Source of the DNA: Mycobacteroides abscessus ATCC 19977
GTDB lineage: Bacteria > Actinomycetota > Actinomycetes > Mycobacteriales > Mycobacteriaceae
DNA: 64,000 bases
Assembly: GCF_000069185.1 (NCBI RefSeq)
Contig: NC_010397.1
Coordinates: 3,472,001-3,536,000 of the forward strand
Reading direction: 5' to 3'
The position numbers and the translations under genes were made by a program. Positions 44,678 through 54,413 of the stretch are shown here, in pieces (positions within the stretch are counted from its first letter, which is position 1; each line of letters starts with the position of its first letter). The notes beneath the pieces are model-generated. The model searched no databases and was not told where the DNA came from. It saw only the letters and a list, made by a program, of their open reading frames with translations.

Positions 44678-45154
44678 CTACGGCGCGGGGTTCTGTCCGG
44701 GCGGAGGAGGCGCGCCCGGCATCGGCGGCAGTTGCGGAAGCTGCGGCGGAACCAACCACGGCGGCACTATCCCCGGTGGCGCAGGTGTGGTCGTGGTCGG
44801 GGGTGTCGGCGCCGTACCGCTCGGGGTCAAGGTCGGGAACGTGGTGACGATCGTGTTCGTCTGCTCGGTCGTCGTCGTGGTCGTGGTGGGCGGCGTGGTC
44901 GTCGTCCGGCGCCGCGTTGTGGTCGGCACGGGCTGTTGCGTCGTCGTCGTGACACTGGGCTTCGGCACCCAGGTGTACCCCGGCGGCGGCTGCGGCGGTG
45001 CAGGCTCCGGCCGGGTGATGTCGTAAAGCCAGCTCGTCGCGATGAAGGCGAGGACAAGGACGACGGTCGACGTCCTGAACCGGATTTTTTTGCGAAGTTT
45101 CTTGGCGCGGGACAGGGCCATCTCCCAGAACGGCTCGTGGCGAGGTTCACTCAT
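44678..45154 (-). CDS. Pro/Thr-rich membrane protein in the ftsEX operon
   Basis: A 158-aa protein: a basic cytoplasmic start ([12 protein letters not shown]), one helix ([17 protein letters not shown]), then an extracytoplasmic tail of Thr runs and PP motifs to the end. It corresponds in position and character to Rv3103c of M. tuberculosis. Its ATG overlaps the stop of the MscS-like gene. The repetitive Thr/Pro tail looks wall-spanning and could be O-mannosylated. Function unknown; operon position suggests a role in division or envelope. Confidence 0.85.
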   Translation of the reverse strand: MSEPRHEPFWEMALSRAKKLRKKIRFRTSTVVLVLAFIATSWLYDITRPEPAPPQPPPGYTWVPKPSVTTTTQQPVPTTTRRRTTTTPPTTTTTTTEQTNTIVTTFPTLTPSGTAPTPPTTTTPAPPGIVPPWLVPPQLPQLPPMPGAPPPPGQNPAP

Positions 45155-46203
45155 GTGAGCTCCTCTGCCTGCACGATCGGCTGTGGCTTGGTGTCGACGC
45201 CTTCCTCTTCACGTTTAACTTCATCGCGTTTGGCGTCTTCGCGCTTGCCCTCCCGTTTGAGCTCGCCGGAACCCGACGACGACATGGTCCGCACCGTCGG
45301 TCGACTGTCCCCGACCAACGCGACACCCGCCTTCGCCAGCGCGGCGATCACCTTGGCACGCAGGCGGCGGCCCACCTCAAACTGCTTGCCGGGCAGGGTG
45401 CGCGCCACCATGCGCACATTGACGCGGTCCACCTCGATGCTCTCCACGCCCATCAGTGACGGGGCGTCAAGCAGCAGCTGCGAGAGATCACGATCCACCA
45501 GCGCCTGCTGGCAGACGTCGTACAGCACGTCGTTGACCCGGGCCAGATCCACGCTCGTCGGCACCGGGATGTCCACCACCGCACGGGCCCAGTCCTTGGA
45601 CAGGTTGACCGCCTTGACGATGAGCCCGTTGGGGATTGTGATCACCTCACCATCACCTGAACGCAGCTTGGTGACACGCAGGGTGACTTCCTCGACGGTT
45701 CCCCGGGATTCGGTGGTTTGGCCCTGCACATACAACTCCACCAGATCACCAAAGCCGTACTGCTTTTCGGTGATGAGAAAGAATCCGCTCAACAAATCCT
45801 GGACCACGCGCTGCGCGCCGAAACCGAGCGCACCACCGAGCACCGCGGCCGGACCCGCCAATCCGCCCACCGAAATCCCCAGCACCCCAACGACATGCAC
45901 GGTGGTAAGAACGACCACCAGCACCACGATGATCCAGGAAATTACCGAGGCCAGCGCCTGCCGGTGCTTACTGGCCTCCGAACGCACCAGCGCGTCGCTC
46001 TGCGTAAACGAGCGATCCAACCGGCGGGTGATCTTCTGCGCGCCCCAGTTGATGAAGCGGACCAGGATCATCGCACCCAAAATCGCGATGACGATCTGCA
46101 AACCGTTATCGAGCAGCCAACGACCAATCTGGCTGGACCAGAAGGAGTTCCAGCGTTCGGCCAGCCGCAGCCCGCCCGCGCTGAATTCGGCCGCTCTAAT
46201 CAT
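45151..46203 (-). CDS. MscS-family mechanosensitive channel
   Basis: A 350-aa small-conductance-type channel, positional counterpart of Rv3104c. Helices around 32-55 and 90-130, the pore helix [29 protein letters not shown], then the cytoplasmic beta domain ([20 protein letters not shown]) and an extra charged tail ([20 protein letters not shown]). Opens under hypo-osmotic stress. The ATG overlaps the prfB stop by eight bases. Confidence 0.9.
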   Translation of the reverse strand: MIRAAEFSAGGLRLAERWNSFWSSQIGRWLLDNGLQIVIAILGAMILVRFINWGAQKITRRLDRSFTQSDALVRSEASKHRQALASVISWIIVVLVVVLTTVHVVGVLGISVGGLAGPAAVLGGALGFGAQRVVQDLLSGFFLITEKQYGFGDLVELYVQGQTTESRGTVEEVTLRVTKLRSGDGEVITIPNGLIVKAVNLSKDWARAVVDIPVPTSVDLARVNDVLYDVCQQALVDRDLSQLLLDAPSLMGVESIEVDRVNVRMVARTLPGKQFEVGRRLRAKVIAALAKAGVALVGDSRPTVRTMSSSGSGELKREGKREDAKRDEVKREEEGVDTKPQPIVQAEELT

Positions 46204-47299
46204 CGCGCCTGTTGCGCCACCGGATCCCCGCCTCGATGAATCCGTCGATGTCCCCGTCGAGCACCGCCGCGGGATTACCCACCTCGTACTCGGTGCGAAG
46301 GTCCTTGACCATCTGGTACGGCTGCAACACATAGGAGCGCATCTGCGTGCCCCATGAGCTACCGCCGTCCCCCTTCAGCGCATCCATCTCGGCGCGCTCC
46401 TCCTGCCGCTTGCGTTCCAGCAGCCGGGCCTGCAGCACGCGCATCGCGGCCACCTTGTTCTGCAACTGCGACTTCTCGTTCTGGCAGGTGACGACGATGC
46501 CGGTCGGGATGTGCGTAAGACGAACCGCCGAGTCGGTGGTGTTCACCGACTGGCCGCCCGGCCCACTCGATCGATAGACGTCAACGCGCAGATCGCCTTC
46601 GGGAATGTCGATGTGGTCGGTCGTCTCCACCACGGGAAGCACCTCGACATCGGCAAACGAGGTCTGCCGCCGGCTTTGGTTGTCGAACGGGCTGATGCGT
46701 ACCAGGCGGTGCGTGCCCTGCTCCACCGACAGTGTGCCGTAGGCAAAGGGAGCGTGCACGGCGAAGGTCGCGCTCTTGATGCCCGCCTCTTCGGCATAGG
46801 AGGTGTCGAAGACCTCGACCGGGTACTTGTGCGCCTCGGCCCAGCGGATGTACATCCGCATGAGCATTTCGGCCCAGTCGGCGGCGTCGACACCGCCGGC
46901 GCCCGAGCGGATGGTGACCACGGCCTCGCGCTCGTCGTACTCCCCGGACAGCAGCGTCCGGACCTCCATGGCTTCGATGTCCTCGCGCAGCTTGACGCGT
47001 TCGGCATCCGCCTCGGCCACCACCGAGTTGTCTTCGCTTTCTTCGGCAAGCTCGTAAAGCACCGGCAGATCGTCGAGGCGACTCCGCAGCTCCTCGACCC
47101 GGCGCAGCTCACCCTGCGCGTGGGAGAGCTGACTCGTCACCTGCTGGCCGCGGGCCTGGTCGTCCCACAGGTTGGGGTCGGCGGCGGCCTCCTCCAGCGT
47201 CTTGATCCGGGCACGCAGGCCGTCGACGTCGAGCACCCGCTCCACCGTGGTGAGGGTCGTGTCGAGGTCAGCGATGTCGGCTTGGCAGTCCAGATCCAC
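46196..47299 (-). CDS. prfB: Peptide chain release factor 2
   Basis: A 367-aa RF2 recognising UGA and UAA. The stop-codon-reading SPF tripeptide is at 203-205 and GGQ at 248-250 in [10 protein letters not shown]. The frame is continuous, so the programmed +1 frameshift known from enterobacterial prfB is absent, as usual in actinobacteria. GTG start. First gene of the operon running to smpB. Confidence 0.96.
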   Translation of the reverse strand: MDLDCQADIADLDTTLTTVERVLDVDGLRARIKTLEEAAADPNLWDDQARGQQVTSQLSHAQGELRRVEELRSRLDDLPVLYELAEESEDNSVVAEADAERVKLREDIEAMEVRTLLSGEYDEREAVVTIRSGAGGVDAADWAEMLMRMYIRWAEAHKYPVEVFDTSYAEEAGIKSATFAVHAPFAYGTLSVEQGTHRLVRISPFDNQSRRQTSFADVEVLPVVETTDHIDIPEGDLRVDVYRSSGPGGQSVNTTDSAVRLTHIPTGIVVTCQNEKSQLQNKVAAMRVLQARLLERKRQEERAEMDALKGDGGSSWGTQMRSYVLQPYQMVKDLRTEYEVGNPAAVLDGDIDGFIEAGIRWRNRRDD

Positions 47300-47348
47300 A
47301 ACAGTTCAGGTTACCGGTCATACGCCCGGTCCCATGTCCACCTGACGG

Positions 47349-48239
47349 CTATGTGCCGGAGCCCTGCCTGCCATGGGTGATCGAGGTGATGTGATCGGCA
47401 CAGAATCGCAGCTGATTGCCCGCATGCGCGACCTCGGCTTCGGTGAGCCGATTCGGCGTCCCCAGCACGCTGAGCATCACCGAAACCTCGCCATTGCCAT
47501 CGAAGACGGGTGCCCCCAGGAAGCCGATGCGCCGCGGCTCGCTGAAGTCGATGGGTTCGCCCATACGGGCCAACAAAGTGGCCAGCATCGACTGGATGGT
47601 GTCGAGCCGCTCGTGAACGGTCCCGTGAGCGGCCGTATCGCCCAGCTGCATATAGAACTTGTCCACACGATCGCTCTGCACGGACGCGAAGTAGCCCTGC
47701 CGCCGAATGTCGGCCAGCATGGCCTGCATCCCGTCCCACAGCTCGTCGGTGATCACCGGTGTCGCTCGCAGCAACCAGCGCCGCACACCGTCGTCCGGTG
47801 CCCAGGCCATGAACACCAGGCCGGCAGGCGCGCTGAGCCTGATTCGCTGCCCCACCTGATAGCTGGCGCCGGTCGGCGAGCGGCCGTGTGAGGCGATGAC
47901 GGCGACGTCCTCGCCCGCGATCATCGATGCCGTGCAGGCCGTCCCGAATTGAGATGCCAGCCGCTGCACTTCGGCGTTCACCACATCGGCGACCTCAAAT
48001 CGCATTCGCGCGGCATGGCCGGTGATCAGCATGGCCGGACCGATCGAATATGTCTTGTGCCGGGGATGCCGGACGATATACCCCGCTTCGGTGAGCGCCT
48101 GAAGTATCGCCAGAGTGGACGCGGGATTGACACCGACGGCCTCGGCGATTTCGGTCATCGACAGCGGCAGAGTAGGGCGTCCCGCCAGATGATCGAGGAT
48201 CTGCGCCGCACGCACGACGGCAGGCGCGGGCTTGGTCAT
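47349..48239 (-). CDS. IclR-family transcriptional regulator
   Basis: A 296-aa IclR regulator. Winged helix: MTEIAEAVGVNPASTLAILQ ALTEAGY (about 28-55); the effector domain holds RIRLSAPAGLVFMAWAPDD and a C-terminal segment with GVFDGNGE-like strands (APVFDGNGEVSVMLSVLG). It is divergent from the degenerate SDR, with an 18-bp near-palindrome between them. Confidence 0.9.
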   Translation of the reverse strand: MTKPAPAVVRAAQILDHLAGRPTLPLSMTEIAEAVGVNPASTLAILQALTEAGYIVRHPRHKTYSIGPAMLITGHAARMRFEVADVVNAEVQRLASQFGTACTASMIAGEDVAVIASHGRSPTGASYQVGQRIRLSAPAGLVFMAWAPDDGVRRWLLRATPVITDELWDGMQAMLADIRRQGYFASVQSDRVDKFYMQLGDTAAHGTVHERLDTIQSMLATLLARMGEPIDFSEPRRIGFLGAPVFDGNGEVSVMLSVLGTPNRLTEAEVAHAGNQLRFCADHITSITHGRQGSGT

Positions 48240-48280
48240 TTACCCCCCGATCCGACCGCCTGGCTGCTAATATTCCGTCG

Positions 48281-48298
48281 AATTTGATATATCGAATT
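48281..48298. promoter_or_regulatory. Near-palindrome AATTTGATA-TATCGAATT, candidate IclR operator
   Basis: An 18-bp sequence symmetric except at one pair, located 42 bases from the IclR start and 55 bases before the degenerate-SDR start. TCGAATTT also occurs twice in direct repeat here. Size and gapless symmetry fit IclR sites. Confidence 0.5.
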
Positions 48299-48352
48299 TC
48301 AACAAGAAATACAATAGCCGACTACCTAGCTACCCTGGGGGTCCCGCCCGAC

Positions 48353-49018
48353 ATGTATTCCTTTGGCAAGCAGCTAGCCGCGCTACCACGATCACAGTAC
48401 GGCCCCTGGGCGGTCATCGCCGCCGGGGACACTGACACCGCAACCGCATTCGCGCGCCATATCGCCGCGAACGGAATCAACATCGTCCTGGCAGCACACG
48501 GCGGACGGGCCGACGCGTACACGCTGACCATGACCGCCGGCGTGAGCGTCCGCACCACGTCACCCGACGTCTTCAACGGCGAACTCGCCGCAGCAACCGA
48601 CGATATCGAGGTAGGCCTGCTGGTGTGCATCACCGACGAAGATGCCGGCGGCAGCCGCTTCGGCGAATCCGACCTCAATCGATTGCGAACGCTCTATTTG
48701 ACCCACCGCTTCGGGCAGCGAATCGCCAGCCGCGGCGAGGGTGCGGTGATCATGGTTAAATCGCTTGCTGCACAATCTATTTCGAACAGCTCTCTGACAG
48801 GCAATGCCGATTCGGCCTTTACGACGGGCATCCACGATGGGCTACATCAGCAGGGCGTCGAGGTGGTCCTGCTGGACGACTTTGTTCCACACCGCCCCGC
48901 CATGGATGCCGACGATCTCTCCCTCATGGCCCTTGCCCGGCTCGGGCGCCGGCGCCACCGCCACTGTTCCCACGAAAATGAATTGACCACTCCCCCGCCC
49001 GTACTCAGGGCCAACTGA
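48353..49018 (+). CDS. Degenerate SDR-like protein (probable pseudoenzyme)
   Basis: A 221-aa protein that aligns by eye with SDRs starting MYSFxxxYGPWAVIxGAS, but the key residues are gone: the Gly-rich loop is AAGDTDTATAFA, NAG is CITDED, and the catalytic Tyr-x3-Lys region is GNADSAFTTG. Secondary-structure order (VIAAGD, NIVLAA, VGLLVCI, AVIMVKSLA, GVEVVLLDD) is kept. The frame is intact, so it may have a non-enzymatic, perhaps regulatory, role. The ATG is chosen because a TTG at 48284 would sit inside the candidate operator. Confidence 0.65.
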   Translation: MYSFGKQLAALPRSQYGPWAVIAAGDTDTATAFARHIAANGINIVLAAHGGRADAYTLTMTAGVSVRTTSPDVFNGELAAATDDIEVGLLVCITDEDAGGSRFGESDLNRLRTLYLTHRFGQRIASRGEGAVIMVKSLAAQSISNSSLTGNADSAFTTGIHDGLHQQGVEVVLLDDFVPHRPAMDADDLSLMALARLGRRRHRHCSHENELTTPPPVLRAN

Positions 49019-49104
49019 CTGCCAGCACCGGCCCCTCTTGTGCATGCGGTGTTCAAATCCCCGTCCCTCCCTATCCAAACTGACGCGGTGGTAGGTTCCT
49101 GACC

Positions 49105-50853
49105 GTGAGTCAGGATACGAACGCCGCCCCCAAGACCGAACTGCTTCACCCCACTGCCGACGACTTCGCCGAATTCGATGGCGAAACGCGTCGGCTCCTC
49201 AAGGCAACCGTCGATTGGTTTGAGGAGCGCGGAAAGACGCGACTCCTCCAGGACTACGTCGACAAGGTCTTCTACCAGGACTTCTTGGACTTCGCGGGGC
49301 GCGAAAAGCTGTTCGCGACATTCCTGACCCCCGCCGCCGACGGCGCTGGCAACACCGAAAAGCGCTGGGACACCGCGCGGGTGGCCAAGCTCTCGGAAAT
49401 CCTCGGCTTCTACGGCCTGAACTACTGGTACCCGTGGCAGGTCACCGTGCTGGGTCTGGGCCCGGTGTGGCAGAGCGCCAACACCGATCCGCGCAAGCGC
49501 GCCGCCGACTTACTCGACGGCGGAGCGGTCGCAGCGTTCGGCCTGTCGGAACAGGCCCACGGCGCCGATATCTACTCGTCCGACTTGGTGCTGACCCCCG
49601 TAGACAGCAGCGAAGGTGGCGGCTACAAGGCATCGGGCCGCAAGTACTACATCGGCAACGGCAACTGCGCCCGCATCGTTTCGGTGTTCGGCCGGGTGCA
49701 GGGCCGCGATGGACTCGATCAGTACGTGTTCTTCCTCGCCGATAGTGAGCACCCCAACTACCGGGTGATCAAGAACGTGGTGCCCTCGCAGATGTACGTC
49801 GCCGAGTTCGAACTCGATGAGTACCCGGTCAGCGAGGACGACATCTTGCACGTCGGTGCCGACGCCTTCAGCGCCGCATTGAACACCGTCAACATCGGCA
49901 AGTTCAACCTGTGCTTCGGCGGCATCGGCCTGTCCACACACGCCTTCTACGAATCAATCACCCACGCCCACAACAGGATTCTGTACGGCAATCCGGTGAC
50001 CAAGTTCGACCATGTGCGCCGTGAATTCGTCGACGCGTATGCCCGCCTGCTGGCGATGAAGCTCTTCAGCGAGCGCGCAGTGGACTACTTCCGCACCGCA
50101 AGCGCCGACGATCGCCGCTACCTGCTGTTCAACCCCGTCACCAAGATGAAGGCCACCACGGAGGCCGAGAAGGTGCTGGCGCTGCTGGCCGACGTGATGT
50201 CGGCGAAGGCATTCGAGGCCGAGAGCTACACGACCGCCGCGCGCATTGACGTGGCCGGGCTGCCCAAGCTTGAAGGCACCGTCGCGGTGAACCTGGCGCT
50301 GATCCTCAAGTTCATGCCCGCCTATCTGCATGATGCCCAGGACCTTCCGGTGCCCGGAGTCCAACTGCAGCCCGGCGACGACGAGTTCCTGTTCGATCAG
50401 GGTCCGGCCAGTGGCCTGGGCAAGGTCCGCTTCCACGACTGGCGCAAGCCGTTCGCGGACAACGCCGACATCCCCAACGTCGCCGCCTTCACCCAGCGCG
50501 CCGAGGCATTGGCGACCCTCGTGGCCAACGAGCGGGACGCGATCAAGAACGCCGGCCTGGACCTTCAGCTGAGCATCGGCGAGCTGTTCACCCTGGTGGT
50601 GTACGGCGGCCTGATCCTGGAGCAGGCGCAACTGCGCGGCACCGACTCCGCACTGATCGACCAGATCTTCGAGTTCCTCAACCGGGACTTCTCTGTCTAC
50701 GCGGTCGACCTGTTGGGCAAGCGGGAGGCCACGGCCAGCCAGCGCCAGTGGGCAAAGGCAGTCATTTCAGAACCGGTATTCAATTCCGAACGCTTCGACG
50801 AGATTTGGAACCGGGTCGAGGCGCTGTCCGGCGCATACGAAATGCGGGCCTAG
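49105..50853 (+). CDS. Acyl-CoA dehydrogenase family protein (large form)
   Basis: A 582-aa acyl-CoA-dehydrogenase-like flavoprotein, longer than the usual 380-410. AAFGLSEQAHGADIYSSDL is the FAD/substrate segment, with GRKYYIGNGNCARI after it, and a four-helix C-terminal domain extended by about 150 residues. The usual catalytic Glu position cannot be assigned with certainty. GTG start. Likely acts on a bulky or long acyl-CoA. It precedes fprA on the same strand by 145 bases; FprA could support an electron route, but this is inference. Confidence 0.82.
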   Translation: MSQDTNAAPKTELLHPTADDFAEFDGETRRLLKATVDWFEERGKTRLLQDYVDKVFYQDFLDFAGREKLFATFLTPAADGAGNTEKRWDTARVAKLSEILGFYGLNYWYPWQVTVLGLGPVWQSANTDPRKRAADLLDGGAVAAFGLSEQAHGADIYSSDLVLTPVDSSEGGGYKASGRKYYIGNGNCARIVSVFGRVQGRDGLDQYVFFLADSEHPNYRVIKNVVPSQMYVAEFELDEYPVSEDDILHVGADAFSAALNTVNIGKFNLCFGGIGLSTHAFYESITHAHNRILYGNPVTKFDHVRREFVDAYARLLAMKLFSERAVDYFRTASADDRRYLLFNPVTKMKATTEAEKVLALLADVMSAKAFEAESYTTAARIDVAGLPKLEGTVAVNLALILKFMPAYLHDAQDLPVPGVQLQPGDDEFLFDQGPASGLGKVRFHDWRKPFADNADIPNVAAFTQRAEALATLVANERDAIKNAGLDLQLSIGELFTLVVYGGLILEQAQLRGTDSALIDQIFEFLNRDFSVYAVDLLGKREATASQRQWAKAVISEPVFNSERFDEIWNRVEALSGAYEMRA

Positions 50854-50998
50854 TCCGCAGGTCTACCCGCGCACCCTCGGATCCGTCGCTAGCATCGGTG
50901 GGGTAACCCGCCCGTACAGGACCGCGGCCAGCCCCCTGTCGGCCAGCCCATAGCCGACGACAGCCGCCGCCCTGGCGGGCAGATAAGGATGTACGAGG

Positions 50999-52360
50999 GT
51001 GCGCGCCGTTCACGTCGCCATCGTCGGTGCTGGCCCCTCGGGGTTCTTCGCCGCCGGATCGCTGCTCAAACACACCGATTTCGACGTCCACGTGGACATG
51101 CTCGAAATGCTGCCCACCCCTTGGGGTTTAGTTCGATCCGGGGTAGCGCCGGATCACCCCAAGATCAAGTCGGTCAGCGCGGTATTCGAGAAGACAGCCG
51201 CGCACCCGCGTTTCCGATTCTTCGGAAACATCGAGGTGGGAGCGAAGATTACCGCCGAGGAACTGGCGTCGCGTTACGACGCCGTGATCTACGCGGTCGG
51301 CGCCCAATCCGACAAGCCCCTGGGCATCCCGGGCGACCAATTGTCCGGATGCATCGCGGCCGTCGACGTGGTGGGTTGGTACAACGCGAACCCCACCTAC
51401 CAGAAGGTGTCGGTGGACCTGTCCGGAGAGCGGGCCGTGGTTGTCGGTAATGGCAATGTGGCACTGGACGTGGCGCGCATCCTCGGTATGGATCCAGAAT
51501 CACTGCATACCACCGACATCGCCGATCGTGCACTGGATTCCTTGGACCACAATGCGATCCGCGAGGTTGTGATCATCGGGCGGCGTGGACCGCTGCAGGC
51601 GACCTTCACCCCGCTGGAGCTGCGCGAGATGGGCGAACTGCCCGGCGTCGACGTCGTGGTAGATCCCGAGGATCTGGCCGATATCACCGACGAACAGCTG
51701 GCCGCCGCGCCCAAGCCCACCCGCACCAACATCGAGACCTTGCGCAAGTTCTCGGAGCGGCCACACACAGAGGGCCATCGCAGAGTGGTGTTCCGATTCC
51801 GCACCTCCCCCATCGAGCTGCACAGCGACAGCGCCGGCGTGGGCGTGGTCGAGTCAATCACTGTGGGCCGCAACAAATTAGTCGAGGAAGACGGATACGT
51901 CGTCGCCCATGACACCGGCGAAAGGCAGACACTGCCCACACACCTGGTGGTACGCGCCATCGGGTATCGGGGGGTCCCGGTACCCGGATTGCCGTTCGAC
52001 TCCCGGCGCGGGGTAATCCTCAACGAGGCCGGGCGCATACAGGGCCGGGACAACGAGTACGTGGTGGGCTGGATCAAGCGTGGGCCGGTCGGCGTCATCG
52101 GGACCAACAAGAGCGACTCGCAGGAGACTGTTGACACCCTGCTCGCCGATCTGGCAACTGCCGAATTGCGAGACGCACCCGATGTCGCGGCCCTAGAAGA
52201 ATGGCTCCTGGGGCACGAGCCCCACATCGTGTCCCAGTCCGACTGGCTGACCATCGATTCCCATGAGCGCGCCACCGGTGAACCACAGGGACGTCCCCGC
52301 GTAAAACTCGAAACGGTCCCCGACCTGCTTGCCGCGACCGGACGGCACGGCGAGCCGTGA
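50999..52360 (+). CDS. fprA: NADPH-ferredoxin reductase FprA
   Basis: A 453-aa adrenodoxin-reductase-type flavoenzyme that passes electrons from NADPH to ferredoxin for cytochromes P450. Motifs: VAIVGAGPSGFFAAGSLL (FAD), LPTPWGLVRSGVAPDHPKIK, VVGNGNVALDVARIL (NADPH), and GWIKRGPVGVIGTNKSDS near the end. It matches M. tuberculosis FprA throughout. GTG start. Divergent from the prfB operon across the IclR/SDR/ACAD insertion, whereas in M. tuberculosis fprA and prfB are neighbours. Confidence 0.95.
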   Translation: MRAVHVAIVGAGPSGFFAAGSLLKHTDFDVHVDMLEMLPTPWGLVRSGVAPDHPKIKSVSAVFEKTAAHPRFRFFGNIEVGAKITAEELASRYDAVIYAVGAQSDKPLGIPGDQLSGCIAAVDVVGWYNANPTYQKVSVDLSGERAVVVGNGNVALDVARILGMDPESLHTTDIADRALDSLDHNAIREVVIIGRRGPLQATFTPLELREMGELPGVDVVVDPEDLADITDEQLAAAPKPTRTNIETLRKFSERPHTEGHRRVVFRFRTSPIELHSDSAGVGVVESITVGRNKLVEEDGYVVAHDTGERQTLPTHLVVRAIGYRGVPVPGLPFDSRRGVILNEAGRIQGRDNEYVVGWIKRGPVGVIGTNKSDSQETVDTLLADLATAELRDAPDVAALEEWLLGHEPHIVSQSDWLTIDSHERATGEPQGRPRVKLETVPDLLAATGRHGEP

Positions 52361-52365
52361 GGCGC

Positions 52366-52429
52366 ATCCTTCCTTAGTATTTCCTTATAGATCTCTTAAT
52401 TTACTTATTTTTCGGGTAGCGTCGTCCCC
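52366..52429 (+). promoter_or_regulatory. AT-rich promoter region of the flavin monooxygenase
   Basis: A run of about 45 bases between 52369 and 52415 is strikingly AT-rich for this genome (repeated CTTA/TTTA motifs). The following gene has no visible ribosome site, so it may be transcribed from within this run as a leaderless or near-leaderless mRNA. Confidence 0.35.
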
Positions 52430-53911
52430 ATGACCGAGCATGCGGTGGTTATTGCCGGAGGCGGGCCAACGGGACTGATGCTGGCCGGCGAGCTGGCGCT
52501 GGCGGGCGCCGATGTCGCGATCGTCGAGCGGCGCACCACGCACGAACTGGACGGCTCGCGCGCCGCCGGCATGACCTCACGCACCCTGGAAGTACTTGAT
52601 CAACGGGGCATCCTCGACCGCTTCACACCCCAAGGATTCTCGGCACCGGTAGCGCATTTTTCCGCGCTGCTCTTGGACATGACGGATCAGCCGACGAGAC
52701 ACACCTTCGGGCTGGCGTTGTTGCAGTACCGCATTGAACGCACCCTGTCCGAATGGGTCGGCGAGCATGGAGTGCCCATCTATCGCGGTCGTGAGGTCAC
52801 CGGATTCACCTCGTCCGATGACGCCGTTCGCGTCGAGCTCTCCGACGGTTCCACGCTACGGGCGCAGTATCTGGTTGGCTGCGACGGTGGACGCAGCCTG
52901 ACGCGGAAGATCGCCGGGATCGACTTCCCCGGCTGGGATCCATCAACCAGCTGCCTGGTCGCCGATGTCCAGATGACCGAGGAGCCCGAATGGGGCATCC
53001 ACCGACAGGGCGCGCTGCATTCCATCTTCAAATTCGAGGAAGACGGCCCGGTCCGGGTCTTGGTCACCGAGGCGCAACTCGGCCGAAGGGAGGAGCCGAC
53101 ACTGCGCGATCTCAGCGAGGCATTACTATCCGCGCGCGGCACTGACTACGGAATACACAGTCCCACATGGATTTCCCGATTCACCGACGTGACCCGGCAG
53201 GCCGCGACATACCGCAAGGGGCGAGTACTGCTTGCCGGTGACGCAGCCCATGTGCACTTCCCAATCGGCGGGCAAGGGCTGAACACCGGCATGCAGGACG
53301 CCGTGAACCTGGGCTGGAAGCTTGCCCAAGTCGTCAACGGGACATCACCGGAAAACTTGCTGGACACCTATCACGCCGAGCGTCACCCGGTGGCCGCACG
53401 AGTGCTCCACAACACCATGGCGCAAACAGCGTTGATCCGCCCGGGCGAGCGGGTTGATGCGTTGCGCGACATCATGTCTGACTTGTTGACCCTGGACATG
53501 CCGCGGCGCCGGATCGCGGCGATGATGAGCGGACTGGACATCCACTACGACTTGGGACCCGGACACCCCCTTCTCGGACGGCGGATGCCTGATCTCGAGG
53601 TGCGCACTGCGCAGGGGCCCCGTTGTGTCTTCACACTGCTGCGCGAAGGCCGTGGGGTGCTGCTAAACCTGGGTACACCCATCACCGGCGCCTCCGGCTG
53701 GTCGCATCGGGTCGATGTCGTCGAGGCCGAATACCTGGACGCCGAGGGCACTTTCGAGCTTCCGGTGATCGGGATGGTCGAGGCTCCGCATGCGGTGCTC
53801 ATCCGGCCGGACGGCTACGTCGCCTGGGTCGGCAACGGCACAACTGCCGGGCTCAACGGCGCACTGCAGAGGTGGTTCGGGCCTCCCCGTTACAGCGGCG
53901 GCGGCTCGTAG
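52430..53911 (+). CDS. FAD-dependent aromatic monooxygenase (Rox/PHBH-like)
   Basis: A 493-aa class A flavoprotein hydroxylase. FAD motif VVIAGGGPTGLMLAGELALA, DG motif LVGCDGGRSLTRK (about 146-158), GD motif VLLAGDAAHVHFPIGGQGLN (about 279-298), then a thioredoxin-like C-terminal domain. Family members hydroxylate aromatic metabolites or antibiotics such as rifampicin and tetracyclines with NAD(P)H and O2. The substrate is unknown. Its last 22 bases overlap the convergent membrane-protein gene. Confidence 0.88.
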   Translation: MTEHAVVIAGGGPTGLMLAGELALAGADVAIVERRTTHELDGSRAAGMTSRTLEVLDQRGILDRFTPQGFSAPVAHFSALLLDMTDQPTRHTFGLALLQYRIERTLSEWVGEHGVPIYRGREVTGFTSSDDAVRVELSDGSTLRAQYLVGCDGGRSLTRKIAGIDFPGWDPSTSCLVADVQMTEEPEWGIHRQGALHSIFKFEEDGPVRVLVTEAQLGRREEPTLRDLSEALLSARGTDYGIHSPTWISRFTDVTRQAATYRKGRVLLAGDAAHVHFPIGGQGLNTGMQDAVNLGWKLAQVVNGTSPENLLDTYHAERHPVAARVLHNTMAQTALIRPGERVDALRDIMSDLLTLDMPRRRIAAMMSGLDIHYDLGPGHPLLGRRMPDLEVRTAQGPRCVFTLLREGRGVLLNLGTPITGASGWSHRVDVVEAEYLDAEGTFELPVIGMVEAPHAVLIRPDGYVAWVGNGTTAGLNGALQRWFGPPRYSGGGS

Positions 53912-54390
53912 TACCGCGGCGGCGGCTCATGCTTCTTGGCCGGATCCCCGGTTGAGGGCGGCCCTTCGACAGGTCCTGGCGGTGGGGGCGGTGGGGGCGG
54001 CGACGGGTCGATATTTTCCATGGGAGGGGGCCCACTCGGGTATTGCGGGGGCGTCGGGCCCGGCAACGGCGCCAGCAGTATGTTCCACCGGTCGGGATTC
54101 TTCGGTGGATACAGCACCGGGATCAGATCGCCGATGCGCGGCCAATCGTTGACATCGCGCACGATCTGCCGGTAGGTGATGTATTCGGCGACCGTCGGGC
54201 CATTGAGCGCACCCGTGATCGTGACCAGTTGCTCGCCGGTCACCCCTTCCGGACGGGGGCTGACTCCGGTCACCAACAGGGTTCCCTGCACCGCATTCAT
54301 ACCCGGTTGAGCTTGTCGGCCACGCCGCATCTGCATGATGAGGAGAGCGAGCGAGCCGCCGATCAGCAGTAGCACCAAGAATTCCCACAC
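53890..54390 (-). CDS. Membrane protein with Pro-rich C-terminal tail
   Basis: A 166-aa protein: GTG start, an immediate N-terminal helix ([19 protein letters not shown]), a folded middle part ([34 protein letters not shown]) and a Pro-rich tail ending in [11 protein letters not shown]. Looks like a small mycobacterial membrane-anchored protein of unknown function. Its start is 23 bases from the divergent hisN start, so promoters overlap coding DNA. Confidence 0.7.
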   Translation of the reverse strand: MWEFLVLLLIGGSLALLIMQMRRGRQAQPGMNAVQGTLLVTGVSPRPEGVTGEQLVTITGALNGPTVAEYITYRQIVRDVNDWPRIGDLIPVLYPPKNPDRWNILLAPLPGPTPPQYPSGPPPMENIDPSPPPPPPPPGPVEGPPSTGDPAKKHEPPPRYYEPPPL

Positions 54391-54413
54391 AGTGTCATGG
54401 TAGGACTGCACAC

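Noticed and set aside
44827..45150. Thr/Pro codon repeats resembling a PE_PGRS-like or simple-sequence element
   Set aside because: They lie in frame inside a membrane protein known from the same operon in M. tuberculosis; no DNA-level tandem repeat unit is evident.
44606..46357. A 583-codon plus-strand open frame across the MscS-like and Thr/Pro-rich genes
   Set aside because: Composition is Arg/Ser-rich without any domain, and the minus strand carries well-conserved, overlapping operon genes.
46196..47299. Possible programmed frameshift in prfB
   Set aside because: The release-factor frame is continuous from GTG to stop; no internal TGA exists at the enterobacterial position.
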